Of a stretch of 43,810 nucleotides of DNA, positions 17,387-26,189 are shown one piece after another; the stretch's first letter is position 1; every line of letters starts with the position of its first letter. The notes beneath the pieces are model-generated. The model was given only the letters and a program-made list of their open reading frames with translations. It had not been told where the DNA came from and made no database searches. The stretch is from NCBI GenBank assembly GCA_023411115.1, contig JAEYPF010000023.1, forward strand, positions 1-43,810, read 5' to 3'. The position numbers were made by a program, and so were the translations under genes. The stretch is from Methanobacteriota archaeon. GTDB taxonomy: Archaea; Methanobacteriota; Methanobacteria; Methanobacteriales; Methanobacteriaceae.

Positions 17387-18937
17387 ATGCTGATGGAGCA
17401 AAACGTAGTAATAAAAGATCCAAGAAAAGTGGATTTGAGGTTTGCATCTTGTTATCCTAACCTGTATAAAGCTGCAATGTCCTCACTTGGTTTTCATATT
17501 ATATATGACTTCCTGAATTCAAGGGAAGATGTGTACTGTGAAAGGGTAGTTTATCCCTATGTTGAGAGCTTGGAGTCCAATACAAAACTCGCTGATTTTG
17601 ATATCGTTAGCTTTTCGCTTCAATATGAGCAAGATTATTTCAATGTGTTGAAAATGTTGAATAATGCTGGAATTGAGGTTAGAAAAGAAAATAGGAGTAA
17701 AGATAGTCCGTTTATAATAGCAGGTGGCCCCTGTGCAAGTTCAAATCCTCTTCCAATGAGTAATTTCATGGATCTTTTTATTGTGGGGGAAGCAGAAGTA
17801 ATTTTAGATGAAGTTTTGGACTTATACATGGAACTTGATGATCCAAGGAAAGAAATTGATGCTTTTTTAGATATAAAAGGGGTTTATGTGCATGACAACC
17901 CTGTAAAAATGGCAGTTGTAGATGATATGAACAAAGCATGTCATCCAGTAAGACAAATTGTCCCTAAAACCGATGATAAGAGATTTATACCTGCATTTGG
18001 TGATGCATTCCTTCTTGGAGTATCCAGAGGATGTACAAGGGGCTGTAGATTCTGTATGGCTGGATGTATCTACAGGCCTAGACGAGAAACATCCCTTAAA
18101 AAGCTCTTCAAAATAGCTGAGAAAGGCAAAAAGGCTACAGGGCTCAATAAAATAGCTCTTATTGGTACAGATGTTTCTGGATACTCAAAAATAGAAGATC
18201 TTTGTGAAGGGCTACTTGAAATGGGTTTTAAAGTTACAAGCCCCTCTATGCGAATAGAGGCAATTACTGATAATTTAATAGATATCCTGAAAAGAAGCGG
18301 ACTTAAAACTATAACAATAGCTCCAGAATCCACATGGGGACTTCGAAAAGTTTTAAATAAACCCATAACTGATCCTGTAGTTCTTAATGTTATAGAAAAA
18401 GCATTTGAAAGAAATATGAATGTTAAACTCTATTTTTTGGCAGGTTTACCAACAGAAACCAGGGATGATGTGCGTGAAATGGTCGAATTTATAAAAAACA
18501 TAAATCAGATAAGTAAAAAGAAAAATGCAGTTCGAATAAGCATAAATCCATTCATTCCTAAGCCTCATACTCCATTTCAATGGGAAAGTTTTGATTTTAA
18601 TGATTTAAAGTCTAAATTTCATTATTTAAATGAAAATCTCAAAAAGGTCTCTTTAAAGATTGAGAATTTAGAAGGAGCATTTATACAGCATATATTATCT
18701 GTAGGTGATGAAAGTATTGGAGATATAATTGAGAAAACATATAAAAAGAAATTGAAGTTCAGGGAATGGAAAGAAATAGATATTAAATGGGATTTAGAAG
18801 ATGAATTGCCCTGGAAAAATATAGATGTTGGCATCAAATCTGAATTTTTAAAGCAAGAATATCAAAAGGCATTGAAAGGGGATATAACTCCGTGGTGTGA
18901 GACTTTTGGCTGCTATAAATGTGGAGCTTGCCCTTAA
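17387..18937 (+). CDS. B12-binding-type radical SAM protein
   Basis: A 516-residue protein. The N-terminal ~200 residues form a cobalamin-binding-like Rossmann region (FDIVSFSLQYEQDY, IIAGGPCASSNPLP, DLFIVGEAEVIL). The radical SAM core has CTRGCRFC (C216, C220, C223) binding the 4Fe-4S cluster and SAM, plus an extra Cys at 227. A short C-terminal motif, CETFGCYKCGACP, could bind another cluster. It is related to the TIGR03960-like YgiQ/B12 radical SAM group; its reaction is unknown to me. No ribosome binding site precedes the ATG, so the message may be leaderless. Confidence 0.8.
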   Translation: MLMEQNVVIKDPRKVDLRFASCYPNLYKAAMSSLGFHIIYDFLNSREDVYCERVVYPYVESLESNTKLADFDIVSFSLQYEQDYFNVLKMLNNAGIEVRKENRSKDSPFIIAGGPCASSNPLPMSNFMDLFIVGEAEVILDEVLDLYMELDDPRKEIDAFLDIKGVYVHDNPVKMAVVDDMNKACHPVRQIVPKTDDKRFIPAFGDAFLLGVSRGCTRGCRFCMAGCIYRPRRETSLKKLFKIAEKGKKATGLNKIALIGTDVSGYSKIEDLCEGLLEMGFKVTSPSMRIEAITDNLIDILKRSGLKTITIAPESTWGLRKVLNKPITDPVVLNVIEKAFERNMNVKLYFLAGLPTETRDDVREMVEFIKNINQISKKKNAVRISINPFIPKPHTPFQWESFDFNDLKSKFHYLNENLKKVSLKIENLEGAFIQHILSVGDESIGDIIEKTYKKKLKFREWKEIDIKWDLEDELPWKNIDVGIKSEFLKQEYQKALKGDITPWCETFGCYKCGACP

Positions 18938-19026
18938 TAATATGAATTTCATTAATAATTCTAATGAAACTAAATTTTATCAAACTCACAGAAATTTCCA
19001 GATATTCAGGACTTTACAACAAAATA

Positions 19027-19055
19027 TTGTGAATAATTTTATATATTTGTGAATA
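19027..19055 (+). promoter_or_regulatory. TATA box flanked by direct repeats TTGTGAATA
   Basis: TTGTGAATA occurs at 19027-19035 and again at 19047-19055, exactly 20 bp apart (two helical turns). The TATA-like TTTTATATAT lies between them. A regulator binding both copies on one DNA face would occupy the promoter of the hydrolase gene downstream. The repeats are seen directly; the regulatory role is inferred. Confidence 0.45.
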
Positions 19056-19100
19056 TTGATAGTAAATCAGTACCTAAAATGCTTTGGCAGTTTAGGACAC

Positions 19101-19105
19101 GGAGG
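19101..19105 (+). promoter_or_regulatory. Strong ribosome binding site GGAGG before a non-AUG start
   Basis: GGAGG is a full anti-Shine-Dalgarno match but has no ATG, GTG or TTG at normal distance. In the hydrolase frame the codons that follow are TTA (19108), TTA (19111) and ATT (19114); the first ATG is 32 bases downstream. Confidence 0.5.
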
Positions 19106-19113
19106 CGTTATTA

Positions 19114-19983
19114 ATTAAACAAGAGCAAATAGCTGCAATGTTCTTAATTCTTTGTACTGCAGTAATACTTGGTGTATGCGGAATGCCTGCAATGGGGGTA
19201 GACAATCAGCAATCTGGAAACTTGAGTAGCTTTACAACTGTTCAAGCAGCGGCTACAACGGCTTCTCCCATTAAGATGCAGGTTATTATCAGCGGAACAG
19301 GTGGAGATGTTACTAAAAACTATTATATAAATAAAAATCTCCCTAAAACTCAGTTAGCTAATCAAATAATATCTTTATCTAAAAAAGGAACTCCAATGAT
19401 TACAATTGGTAATGGCAGCGGGCCAAAAGTTCTTATTGTTGCTGGTGTACATGGAAATGAACTTCCTGCTCCAATAGCTGCTATGTGGTTGATAAATTAT
19501 TTCAATGGCAAAAAAATTAAGGGAACCATCTATATCATACCATTTGTGGCCCCATCAAGTACAGCTAAGAATACTCGTTATTGGAATGGTAAAAATCTGA
19601 ACAGTGTGGCTAATGTTCCAGGAACACCAACAAATAGGATAGTAAATCTGGCAAAACAACTTAAAGTGAATGCTGTCGCTGATTTCCATTCAACTCAGCC
19701 TGGCGGTGTTCCAGGTAAAACTAGTGCACTTTGCACCAAAATTCCAACATATGAGAGCTACAACATCGCAGCATACATTAGCAGGCAAACAGGATCTGCA
19801 TTGATTGCTGATACTAAAGCAGGAGTTGCATACCCTGGAGCAGTTGAAGATGTTACTAATCTGGTAGGAATTCCAGCTGTAACTTGTGAAGTCCGTTCTC
19901 CTCATGGTATTGTGGGATCCGGAAGTCTTGACAAGTCTTATAGTCAAATGCTGGCTTTCTTAAGGTATGAAAAAGTAGTTTAA
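19114..19983 (+). CDS. Secreted zinc hydrolase, succinylglutamate desuccinylase/aspartoacylase (M14-like) family
   Basis: A zinc hydrolase with a signal peptide. Counting from ATG 19138, zinc ligands are in GVHGNE (H105, E108) and DFHST (H184); EVRSPHG supplies a likely catalytic Glu (E251). These are the AstE/AspA M14-like hallmarks. From ATG 19138 the protein would start MFLILCTAVILG with no basic residue. Reading in frame from ATT 19114 adds IKQEQIAA, which gives a Lys in the n-region and places GGAGG 8 bases upstream, so I annotate that start, with ATG 19138 as the alternative. Its substrate is unknown; a cell-wall peptide or amide is possible. A T11 run follows the stop. Confidence 0.72.
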   Translation: MKQEQIAAMFLILCTAVILGVCGMPAMGVDNQQSGNLSSFTTVQAAATTASPIKMQVIISGTGGDVTKNYYINKNLPKTQLANQIISLSKKGTPMITIGNGSGPKVLIVAGVHGNELPAPIAAMWLINYFNGKKIKGTIYIIPFVAPSSTAKNTRYWNGKNLNSVANVPGTPTNRIVNLAKQLKVNAVADFHSTQPGGVPGKTSALCTKIPTYESYNIAAYISRQTGSALIADTKAGVAYPGAVEDVTNLVGIPAVTCEVRSPHGIVGSGSLDKSYSQMLAFLRYEKVV

Positions 19984-19988
19984 TATTA

Positions 19989-19999
19989 TTTTTTTTTTT
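19989..19999 (+). terminator. Oligo-T terminator
   Basis: Eleven consecutive T residues 6 bases after the hydrolase stop, ahead of a convergent gene, match the U-tract terminators of archaeal RNA polymerase. Confidence 0.5.
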
Positions 20000-20014
20000 A
20001 ATTTATAATTAGTT

Positions 20015-21412
20015 CTAATCTCTTAATCTTCTAATTAAATAGTATAATCGTCTTAAAAAATAGGCTAAAAATCTTTCCTGAGATAAGATCCATCTTGTTA
20101 ATATGGCTCTTCTTGAAGTAACATCTTTTATAACAGATCTGATTTCTTCTTTCGGTGAGTATTTCCAGTATATAGGAATTCCAAGGGCTATGAAAACTAC
20201 ACCTGCAATTATCTGATTTAAATTACATTGGGACATCATGTATAAAGCTATTATCACGCCTAGGACAGGTATTATGGATGGAAGCTTGATACCAGTTCCA
20301 TATTTTTTCCTTAAAGGAAATACAGCTAGACACGTTGTAATATAGCAGAAAAGAAGAGTAAAAACAGATAATATTATTAAACTGCTTATATTTCCAAAAA
20401 TAGCTGCTACGCCTGTTATTACGCCTTGAACAATTAATGCAACGTAGGGTGTGTCATATCTGGGATGTTTTTTAGCAAACATTTTTGGTAGGAGCCCATC
20501 CCCTGCCATTGCATATGGTATTCTGGATGATGACAAAATACCTGCTTCGTCGGACCCTGATATTGAAAGTAGCGCCCCTATTGTAATAAATATGGCTCCA
20601 ACTCCTGCAAGAAGTGCATAACCTGCAAGTGCCAGCGGTGCTGTTGATAAGGAAAGCTGTTGCCATGGCACTACTCCAATAATCATAAAATTTGTTATAA
20701 TATAGAAGAGAGCGACTATACCCATTCCAATGGCAATGGCTTTTGGAATAGTTTTTTTGGAGTCAATTATATCTTCTGAAGGAACCGTTACCAGTTCAAA
20801 TCCTACATAAGCCCAAAATACCAGGACAAGCGCGCTTCCAAGCCCTGAAAATCCTAGGGGAGTAAATGGTATAAAATTAGATGCAAGTATGGATGGATTA
20901 ATAATTAAATAAGCAATACCTGCAATGGTTAGTATTATAATGGGGGCTAATTTGAGAAAAGTTAAAATATCATTAACTTTTCCAGCCTCTCTAACTCCTA
21001 TATAGTTAATGCCCGTTAATAGTATGATGAATATGATTTTAATGAGTGTCTGCATTATAAAAGACATATTTGGAAAAAAATACTGGAGATAAGCGACAAA
21101 TGCAAGGGGAAATACAGCTATAGCACTCCATGAAGCTAGTAGTATAGACCATCCGGATAAAAACCCAATAAAATCCCCAAAAGCATCTTTAGCATAGACA
21201 TAGGGTCCACCTGCCCTTGGTACAAGTGATGAGCATTCTGCAAAAGATAATGCTATTATAATTGCCATAATTCCTGCCAAAGCCCATGCAATTAAAGAAG
21301 CAGGTCCTAAAAGTCCAGCTCCAAATGCTGCTGCAATGTATATGTCTGCACCAACAATAGTTCCAACAACCAGATTTACAACATCGAAAAGACTCAGCAT
21401 TTTCTTCTGCAT
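20015..21412 (-). CDS. Amino acid permease, APC superfamily
   Basis: A 465-residue protein with about 12 membrane segments. The N-terminus LSLFDVVNLVVGTIVGADIYIA contains the broken-helix TM1 motif (G-[ST]-I-[IV]-G) of APC transporters. PRAGGPYVYAKDAFGDFIGFLSGW is the conserved TM2-TM3 region, and WAYVGFELVTVPSEDI lies at TM6. It probably imports an amino acid by proton or sodium symport; the substrate cannot be assigned. A basic tail (TSRRAILTRWILSQERFLAYFLRRLYYLIRRLRD-like region) ends the protein. It is divergent from an aminotransferase gene, which hints at amino acid use but is not proof. Confidence 0.85.
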   Translation of the reverse strand: MQKKMLSLFDVVNLVVGTIVGADIYIAAAFGAGLLGPASLIAWALAGIMAIIIALSFAECSSLVPRAGGPYVYAKDAFGDFIGFLSGWSILLASWSAIAVFPLAFVAYLQYFFPNMSFIMQTLIKIIFIILLTGINYIGVREAGKVNDILTFLKLAPIIILTIAGIAYLIINPSILASNFIPFTPLGFSGLGSALVLVFWAYVGFELVTVPSEDIIDSKKTIPKAIAIGMGIVALFYIITNFMIIGVVPWQQLSLSTAPLALAGYALLAGVGAIFITIGALLSISGSDEAGILSSSRIPYAMAGDGLLPKMFAKKHPRYDTPYVALIVQGVITGVAAIFGNISSLIILSVFTLLFCYITTCLAVFPLRKKYGTGIKLPSIIPVLGVIIALYMMSQCNLNQIIAGVVFIALGIPIYWKYSPKEEIRSVIKDVTSRRAILTRWILSQERFLAYFLRRLYYLIRRLRD

Positions 21413-21553
21413 ACAGTCTTATATATTACCGAAAGTAAAAATAGATAATTGATTTTTAAATATAAAGTGTATATGAAGATTTAAGATAATCGGTTTTTAA
21501 TACTAATCAATCAAGATGTTTGAACTTGATTTTAGGATAAGGGGTAATATTAT

Positions 21554-22675
21554 ATGTTTCAGCCAGCAAAAAGGTGTAAGTCAATACAGCTTTCAGAAAT
21601 AAGGAAAATGTTTGAAATAACTGCAGAAGATGCTATAAATTTAAGTCTTGGTGAACCAGATTTTGACACACCACTACATATAAGAGAAGCTGTGAAAACA
21701 GCTTTAGATGAAGGATTCACTCATTATACGTCAAATAATGGGATTTTAGAGCTTAGGGAAGCCATATCTTGTAAGCTTAAAGATGAAAATGAAATTGAAG
21801 CAGATCCTGAGTCTATAATTGTAACAGTTGGGGCAAGTCAAGCACTCTATATCAGCCTTCAAGCACTGGTGAATAAAGGAGATGAAGTTTTAATTCCAGA
21901 TCCTGGATTTCTTTCATATGACGCGTTTGTAAAGCTTGCAGAAGGTAAAATGGTTCCAATAAGCCTTAAAGAAGAAAATGAATTCCGAATGACTCCAGAT
22001 GATGTCCTTAATAAAATAACTAATAAAACTAAGGCCCTAATTTTGAATTCTCCTTCAAATCCAACAGGTGCAGTCATGAAAAAAGAAGATATTAAAGGTA
22101 TAGCTGAAATAGCGGAAGATCATAATATATATTTAATATCTGATGAAGTATACGAGCATATACTCTATGAAGGAAAACATTACAGCCCTGGAAAATATAC
22201 CGAAAATGTAGTAACCATAAATGCATTTTCTAAAACATATGCAATGACCGGATTTAGAATAGGATATATGGCTGCGAAACCAGAAATAACTGAAGAATTA
22301 TTAAAGGTTCATCAATATAATGTGGCATGTGCAAGCTCTTTATCCCAAATAGCAGGGCTTGAAGCATTAATTGGACCACAAGAATGCGTTGGGGAAATGG
22401 TAGCTGAATTTAAACGAAGAAGAGATCTTGTTGTTAAAAGGTTGAATGAAATGGGAATACCATTTAGAGCGCCTAAAGGGGCATTTTATGTATTTCCCAA
22501 AGTTCCAAACTCACAGGAATTCGTAAACAAAGCTATAGAGAAAGGCGTGATAATAGTCAATGGCAGTAGCTTTGGAAAGTGTGGTGAAGGTCACTTTAGA
22601 ATATCCTATGCAGCTTCATATGAAAAATTAGTAGAAGCAATGGATAGATTGGAGACCATTGATATTCAATCATGA
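21554..22675 (+). CDS. PLP-dependent aminotransferase, class I (aspartate aminotransferase-like)
   Basis: A 373-residue fold-type I aminotransferase. Visible: INLSLGEPDFDTP at the N-terminus, TVGASQALY (phosphate-binding region), NSPSNPTGAV at 165-174 with the conserved Asn, SDEVYEH (Asp-Tyr pair), and NAFSKTYAMTGFRIGY with the PLP lysine K227. A C-terminal FRISYA supplies the carboxylate-binding Arg. It is closest to archaeal AspC/AraT-like enzymes; the amino donor is not decidable. It is divergent from the APC permease. GGGG lies upstream of the ATG. Confidence 0.85.
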   Translation: MFQPAKRCKSIQLSEIRKMFEITAEDAINLSLGEPDFDTPLHIREAVKTALDEGFTHYTSNNGILELREAISCKLKDENEIEADPESIIVTVGASQALYISLQALVNKGDEVLIPDPGFLSYDAFVKLAEGKMVPISLKEENEFRMTPDDVLNKITNKTKALILNSPSNPTGAVMKKEDIKGIAEIAEDHNIYLISDEVYEHILYEGKHYSPGKYTENVVTINAFSKTYAMTGFRIGYMAAKPEITEELLKVHQYNVACASSLSQIAGLEALIGPQECVGEMVAEFKRRRDLVVKRLNEMGIPFRAPKGAFYVFPKVPNSQEFVNKAIEKGVIIVNGSSFGKCGEGHFRISYAASYEKLVEAMDRLETIDIQS

Positions 22676-22781
22676 TTGAATACAGTAGATATATAAATCT
22701 TAGATAATTATTTATTAATAAATTTTAGAAGAAGATAAATGTCAGAGAAAAACTGATTGAAACTGAAACTCACCAAATATC

Positions 22782-22802
22782 ATTTAAAAATATATTTTAA
22801 AT
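22782..22802. promoter_or_regulatory. Inverted repeat over the TATA region of the XRE-cupin gene
   Basis: ATTTAAAA at 22782-22789 and TTTTAAAT at 22795-22802 form an 8-bp inverted repeat with a 5-bp spacer, in the promoter region 35 bp before the regulator gene. It could be an autoregulatory operator; the AT-rich sequence limits confidence. Confidence 0.3.
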
Positions 22803-22836
22803 ATAATCTAATAGTAATTTAAAGAGGGAGATATAA

Positions 22837-23415
22837 ATGTTAGAGGAAAACCAACTGGGAGCCAAAATCCAGCAAATAAGAGAAAATCGCGAAATGTCTG
22901 TTGAAGAACTGGCAGCAGAAAGCCAGTGCAGTAGAGAAGTTATAGAAAGTATAGAAAGTGGAGATTTAATTCCTTCACTGACTCCACTTATTAAAATTGC
23001 AAGGGTTTTAGGTGTCCGTTTAGGTACTTTTCTCGATGATGCGCCTCAAACAGGGCCAGTAATGGTAAAATCAGGTAAATCAGAGCAGGTGATACATTTT
23101 TCAGGTAAGGAAGATCATCCTGATACAAGTGCCCTTGATTTTTATGCACTGGCCTCAGGAAAGGCTGAAAGGCATATGGAGCCATTTATGATAGAAGTAC
23201 GCCCTCCAGCCTCAAAAGACTACAAATTATCTTCACATGAAGGAGAAGAGTTCATCTATGTAATGGAAGGAGAAATAGAAATTTCATATGGTCAGGAAAG
23301 TTATCTACTTTCTAAAGGGGATAGCATTTATTATGATTCAATTATCCCTCATGATTTGCATGCATATGGAGAGGAGAATGCAAAAATCCTGGCAATTGTA
23401 TATACTCCGTTTTAA
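22837..23415 (+). CDS. XRE-family transcriptional regulator with C-terminal cupin domain
   Basis: A 192-residue protein. Residues about 5-65 are a helix-turn-helix of the Cro/C1 type (GAKIQQIRENREMSVEELAAES, then SREVIESIESGDLIPSL). Residues about 115-190 are a cupin barrel (EGEEFIYVMEGEIEISYG, then GDSIYYDSIIPHDLHA). Such proteins bind DNA and sense a small ligand through the cupin. The ribosome binding site is GAGGGAGA. It is followed by thioesterase and acyl-CoA synthetase genes on the same strand, so it likely regulates them and perhaps senses an acyl or CoA compound; that is inference. Confidence 0.87.
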   Translation: MLEENQLGAKIQQIRENREMSVEELAAESQCSREVIESIESGDLIPSLTPLIKIARVLGVRLGTFLDDAPQTGPVMVKSGKSEQVIHFSGKEDHPDTSALDFYALASGKAERHMEPFMIEVRPPASKDYKLSSHEGEEFIYVMEGEIEISYGQESYLLSKGDSIYYDSIIPHDLHAYGEENAKILAIVYTPF

Positions 23416-23461
23416 AAAAGTGAGAAATATTAATTGAATTGGAAGTTAGAAGGAATTTAAG

Positions 23462-23896
23462 ATGTTTATAGAAAAGGTTACACCAAGATTTGGAGATGCT
23501 GATGGGCTTAGACATATAAACAATATCGCACTTGCAGAATGGTTTGAAGTCGGAAGAAATCCAATATTTCGATTTTTTACGCCAGATCTTGACTTAAGTT
23601 ACGAAAATTGGAAATTAATTCTTGTAAGGACTGAATTTGATTATATAGGTCAGATGTACTATGGAAAGGACGTAGAAATTAGAAGTTATATTACTCGTCT
23701 AGGAAATAGTTCGTTTACAATAGGCCATGAAGCGTGGCAAGATGGAGAACTCAGAGCTAAAGGAAAAGCAGTTCTCGTGCACTTTGATTTTATAAATCAG
23801 AATAGTGTACCAATTCCAGAATTAGTAAGGGTTCAGTTAGAGGAACATCTAATAACAAATGAGAATAAGGATATAAAAATTAAAGGGAAGATTTAA
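23462..23896 (+). CDS. Acyl-CoA thioesterase, 4HBT/YbgC hot-dog family
   Basis: A 144-residue hot-dog protein. The N-terminal TPRFGDADGLRHINNIALAEWFE (D12, D14, H18, N20) matches the YbgC/4-hydroxybenzoyl-CoA thioesterase active-site segment YxDTDxxGHVNN, with the usual Gly before His replaced by Arg. It probably hydrolyses an acyl-CoA. It lies 46 bp after the XRE-cupin gene and directly abuts the acyl-CoA synthetase (TAA then ATG), so the two enzymes are made together and act on related substrates. Confidence 0.82.
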   Translation: MFIEKVTPRFGDADGLRHINNIALAEWFEVGRNPIFRFFTPDLDLSYENWKLILVRTEFDYIGQMYYGKDVEIRSYITRLGNSSFTIGHEAWQDGELRAKGKAVLVHFDFINQNSVPIPELVRVQLEEHLITNENKDIKIKGKI

Positions 23897-25555
23897 ATGC
23901 TTTTTACAGAAGATACAATTGGAGATTTCCTTGAAAAACAGGCTGAAAAATATCCAGATAGAGAATTTATGGTTTATCCAGATAGGGATCTTCGTTTTAC
24001 TTATAAACAATTTGATGAAAGAGTAAATATGCTTGCAAAGGGCTTGCTTTCAATCGGGATTACTAAAGGTGATCATGTAGGAATTTGGGCATTAAATGTT
24101 CCAGATTGGATTACATTTTTATTTGCTTGCGCAAAAATTGGAGCAGTTCTTGTAACTGTAAATACTGCTTATAAGAGTCATGAACTTGATTATGTGTTAA
24201 AACAATCAGATATGAAAGCCATTGCAATAACAGAAGGATTCAGGGATGTTAATTACTTAAATGTATTATATGAACTGGTTCCTGAACTTAAAACAAGTAG
24301 CAGGGGTAATTTAAAAAGCAAGGAATACCCATGCCTCAAAAGTGTTATCTACGTAGGTCAGGAAAAACATCGCGGACTTTATAATACCAGTGAACTGTTA
24401 TTACTTGGTAAACATACTGACGACAGCGAACTTTTAAAAGTTAAAAAAACTTACAACAGCGATGATGTAGTATGCATGCAGTATACATCTGGAACAACTG
24501 GTTTCCCAAAAGGAGTGATGCTTACACACAAGAACATAATCAATAATGGATATTATATTGGTGAAAACTTAAAATACACTGAAGAAGATAGATTATGTCT
24601 TACTGTACCAATGTTCCACTGTTTTGGAGTTACTTTGGGGCTTATGGCAATGTATACTCATGGCGGTACTTTAGTAATGCTCGAACAGTTCGATCCTCTC
24701 ATGGTTCTTGCAGCGGTCCAAAAAGAGAAGTGTACTGCGCTTTATGGTGTTCCAACAATGTTTATTGCTGAATATTCGCACCCAATGTTCGACATGTTTG
24801 ATTTATCCTCACTTAGAACTGGAATAATGGCTGGTTCTACCTGTCCAATAGAGGCCATGAAGAAAGTAGTTAACGATATGAACATGAAAGAGATAACCAG
24901 TGTATATGGCCTTACTGAAGGCTCTCCTGGATTTACTCAGACAAGTGTCGATGATCCTCTTGAACTGAGGGTTGAAACTGTTGGAAGAAAGCTACCCAAT
25001 TGTGAAATTAAAGTTGTTGATCCAGAGACTGGTAAAATTGTTGGACCTGGAGAAGTGGGTGAAATTTGCAGTAAAGGATACAATGTAATGAAAGGGTACT
25101 ATAAAATGCCTGATAAAACTGCAGAAGCAATTGATGAAGATGGTTGGCTCCACAGTGGAGATCTAGTAACATGTGATGAAAATGGTTATTATACAGTCGT
25201 TGGACGGATAAAGGACATGATAATACGCGGTGGAGAAAATATTTATCCCCGTGAAATTGAAGAATTTTACTACACAATGCCTGGAATCAAAGATGTGCAG
25301 GTTGTAGGAATTCCAGATGACAAATACGGTGAAATCGTGGGTGCATTTATCATACTTGAAGATGATACAGATATCACTGAAGAAGATGTCAGGGATTTCG
25401 GGATAGAAAGAATAGCACGCTATAAAGTGCCAAAACATGTTTTCTTTGTGGATGAATTCCCGCTTACAGCAAGCGGAAAAATACAGAAATTTAAAATGCG
25501 CGAAGATGCTGTAAAATTTCTTGAAAAGAAATTAGCTGAAGATGAAAAGATTTAA
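23897..25555 (+). CDS. Acyl-CoA synthetase (AMP-forming, ANL superfamily)
   Basis: A 552-residue adenylate-forming enzyme. The P-loop-like motif YTSGTTGFPKGV is at 196-207, VYGLTEGSPG is the A5 motif, GWLHSGDLVTCDENGYYTVVGRIKDMI is A7-A8, and the C-terminal adenylation lysine is in SGKIQKF (about K528). It joins a carboxylic acid to CoA using ATP. The similarity is to medium/long-chain fatty acid and branched-acid ligases; the acid is unknown. It abuts the thioesterase gene and follows an XRE-cupin regulator. Acetyl-CoA synthetase proper is longer, so acetate is less likely. Confidence 0.88.
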   Translation: MLFTEDTIGDFLEKQAEKYPDREFMVYPDRDLRFTYKQFDERVNMLAKGLLSIGITKGDHVGIWALNVPDWITFLFACAKIGAVLVTVNTAYKSHELDYVLKQSDMKAIAITEGFRDVNYLNVLYELVPELKTSSRGNLKSKEYPCLKSVIYVGQEKHRGLYNTSELLLLGKHTDDSELLKVKKTYNSDDVVCMQYTSGTTGFPKGVMLTHKNIINNGYYIGENLKYTEEDRLCLTVPMFHCFGVTLGLMAMYTHGGTLVMLEQFDPLMVLAAVQKEKCTALYGVPTMFIAEYSHPMFDMFDLSSLRTGIMAGSTCPIEAMKKVVNDMNMKEITSVYGLTEGSPGFTQTSVDDPLELRVETVGRKLPNCEIKVVDPETGKIVGPGEVGEICSKGYNVMKGYYKMPDKTAEAIDEDGWLHSGDLVTCDENGYYTVVGRIKDMIIRGGENIYPREIEEFYYTMPGIKDVQVVGIPDDKYGEIVGAFIILEDDTDITEEDVRDFGIERIARYKVPKHVFFVDEFPLTASGKIQKFKMREDAVKFLEKKLAEDEKI

Positions 25556-25582
25556 ATTAACATATTAGTGGGATAATTTAAA

Positions 25583-25604
25583 AGAGCAGAAATATTTCTG
25601 CTCT
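25583..25604. terminator. 22-bp perfect palindrome between convergent genes
   Basis: AGAGCAGAAAT/ATTTCTGCTCT is a perfect 22-bp inverted repeat between the ends of the convergent acyl-CoA synthetase and DUF2795 genes. Being symmetric, it can act as a bidirectional terminator or transcript-end stabiliser. Confidence 0.55.
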
Positions 25605-25618
25605 CTTATAGCCCCTAT

Positions 25619-25813
25619 TTAGTGAGATTGACCGAATCCTTTAGCTACATCTCTTGCTGTTCTGAATTGTTGATCTGGAAGGTTTTCTATTTCTTGAATT
25701 ACATCTTGACCGGCATTGTTACTTTTTGCCTGTTGAATTAAGTCCTGTTTACTTGCTGGGAAATTTATACCTTTTATTGATTTTTCTAAAGTTGCGGCAG
25801 TTACTCTAGCCAT
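25619..25813 (-). CDS. DUF2795 family small protein
   Basis: A 64-residue protein: INFPASKQDLIQQAKSNNAG, then IENLPDQQFRTARDVAKGFG. This matches the DUF2795 pattern (F-P-A-S-K near the N-terminus, L-P-D-x-x-[FY] near the C-terminus). DUF2795 proteins are small helical proteins of unknown function. A very strong ribosome binding site, GAGGTGAT, lies 4 bases before ATG 25813, which indicates efficient translation. It is single, with its promoter in the 424-bp gap to the right. Confidence 0.82.
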   Translation of the reverse strand: MARVTAATLEKSIKGINFPASKQDLIQQAKSNNAGQDVIQEIENLPDQQFRTARDVAKGFGQSH

Positions 25814-25950
25814 GTTATCACCTCTTTTATGTTGTTATCTAATGATTAGATAACTGTAAATTAAAATCAAAATAAGGTTAAATTAAATATAGCTGTTTTA
25901 AATTGTGAGTTTGTATTTTGTAGGTTTTACTTTTGAATTTCAATGTATAA

Positions 25951-25971
25951 AAATATTATTACATAATATTT
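25951..25971. repeat. Isolated hairpin, 9-bp stem, TAC loop
   Basis: AAATATTAT-TAC-ATAATATTT is a perfect 9-bp stem with a 3-nt loop. Its geometry is like the units of the two hairpin arrays at 34.8 and 38.2 kb, but it stands alone and is purely AT. Confidence 0.4.
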
Positions 25972-26189
25972 AAAAAGTATTATATTGATCTATTGTGGAA
26001 CCAAAAATTATGTTAAATCACTAATAAATTGAATATCTACTGCAAATTTCTTTATAAATCCTTGATAATTTAATTTGAATGAAGATAAGGGTTATACTTG
26101 TATATCTGGGGGTAGAAACTTCTTAACTTATTTTAGTTTTCCCTAAATCTGTACTAGACACCTTTTTTTACAAAGTAAATATAAATGTG

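Noticed and set aside
22757..22770. CRISPR-repeat-like ATTGAAACTGAAACT
   Set aside because: Only one short copy, with no repeat-spacer periodicity and no cas genes nearby.
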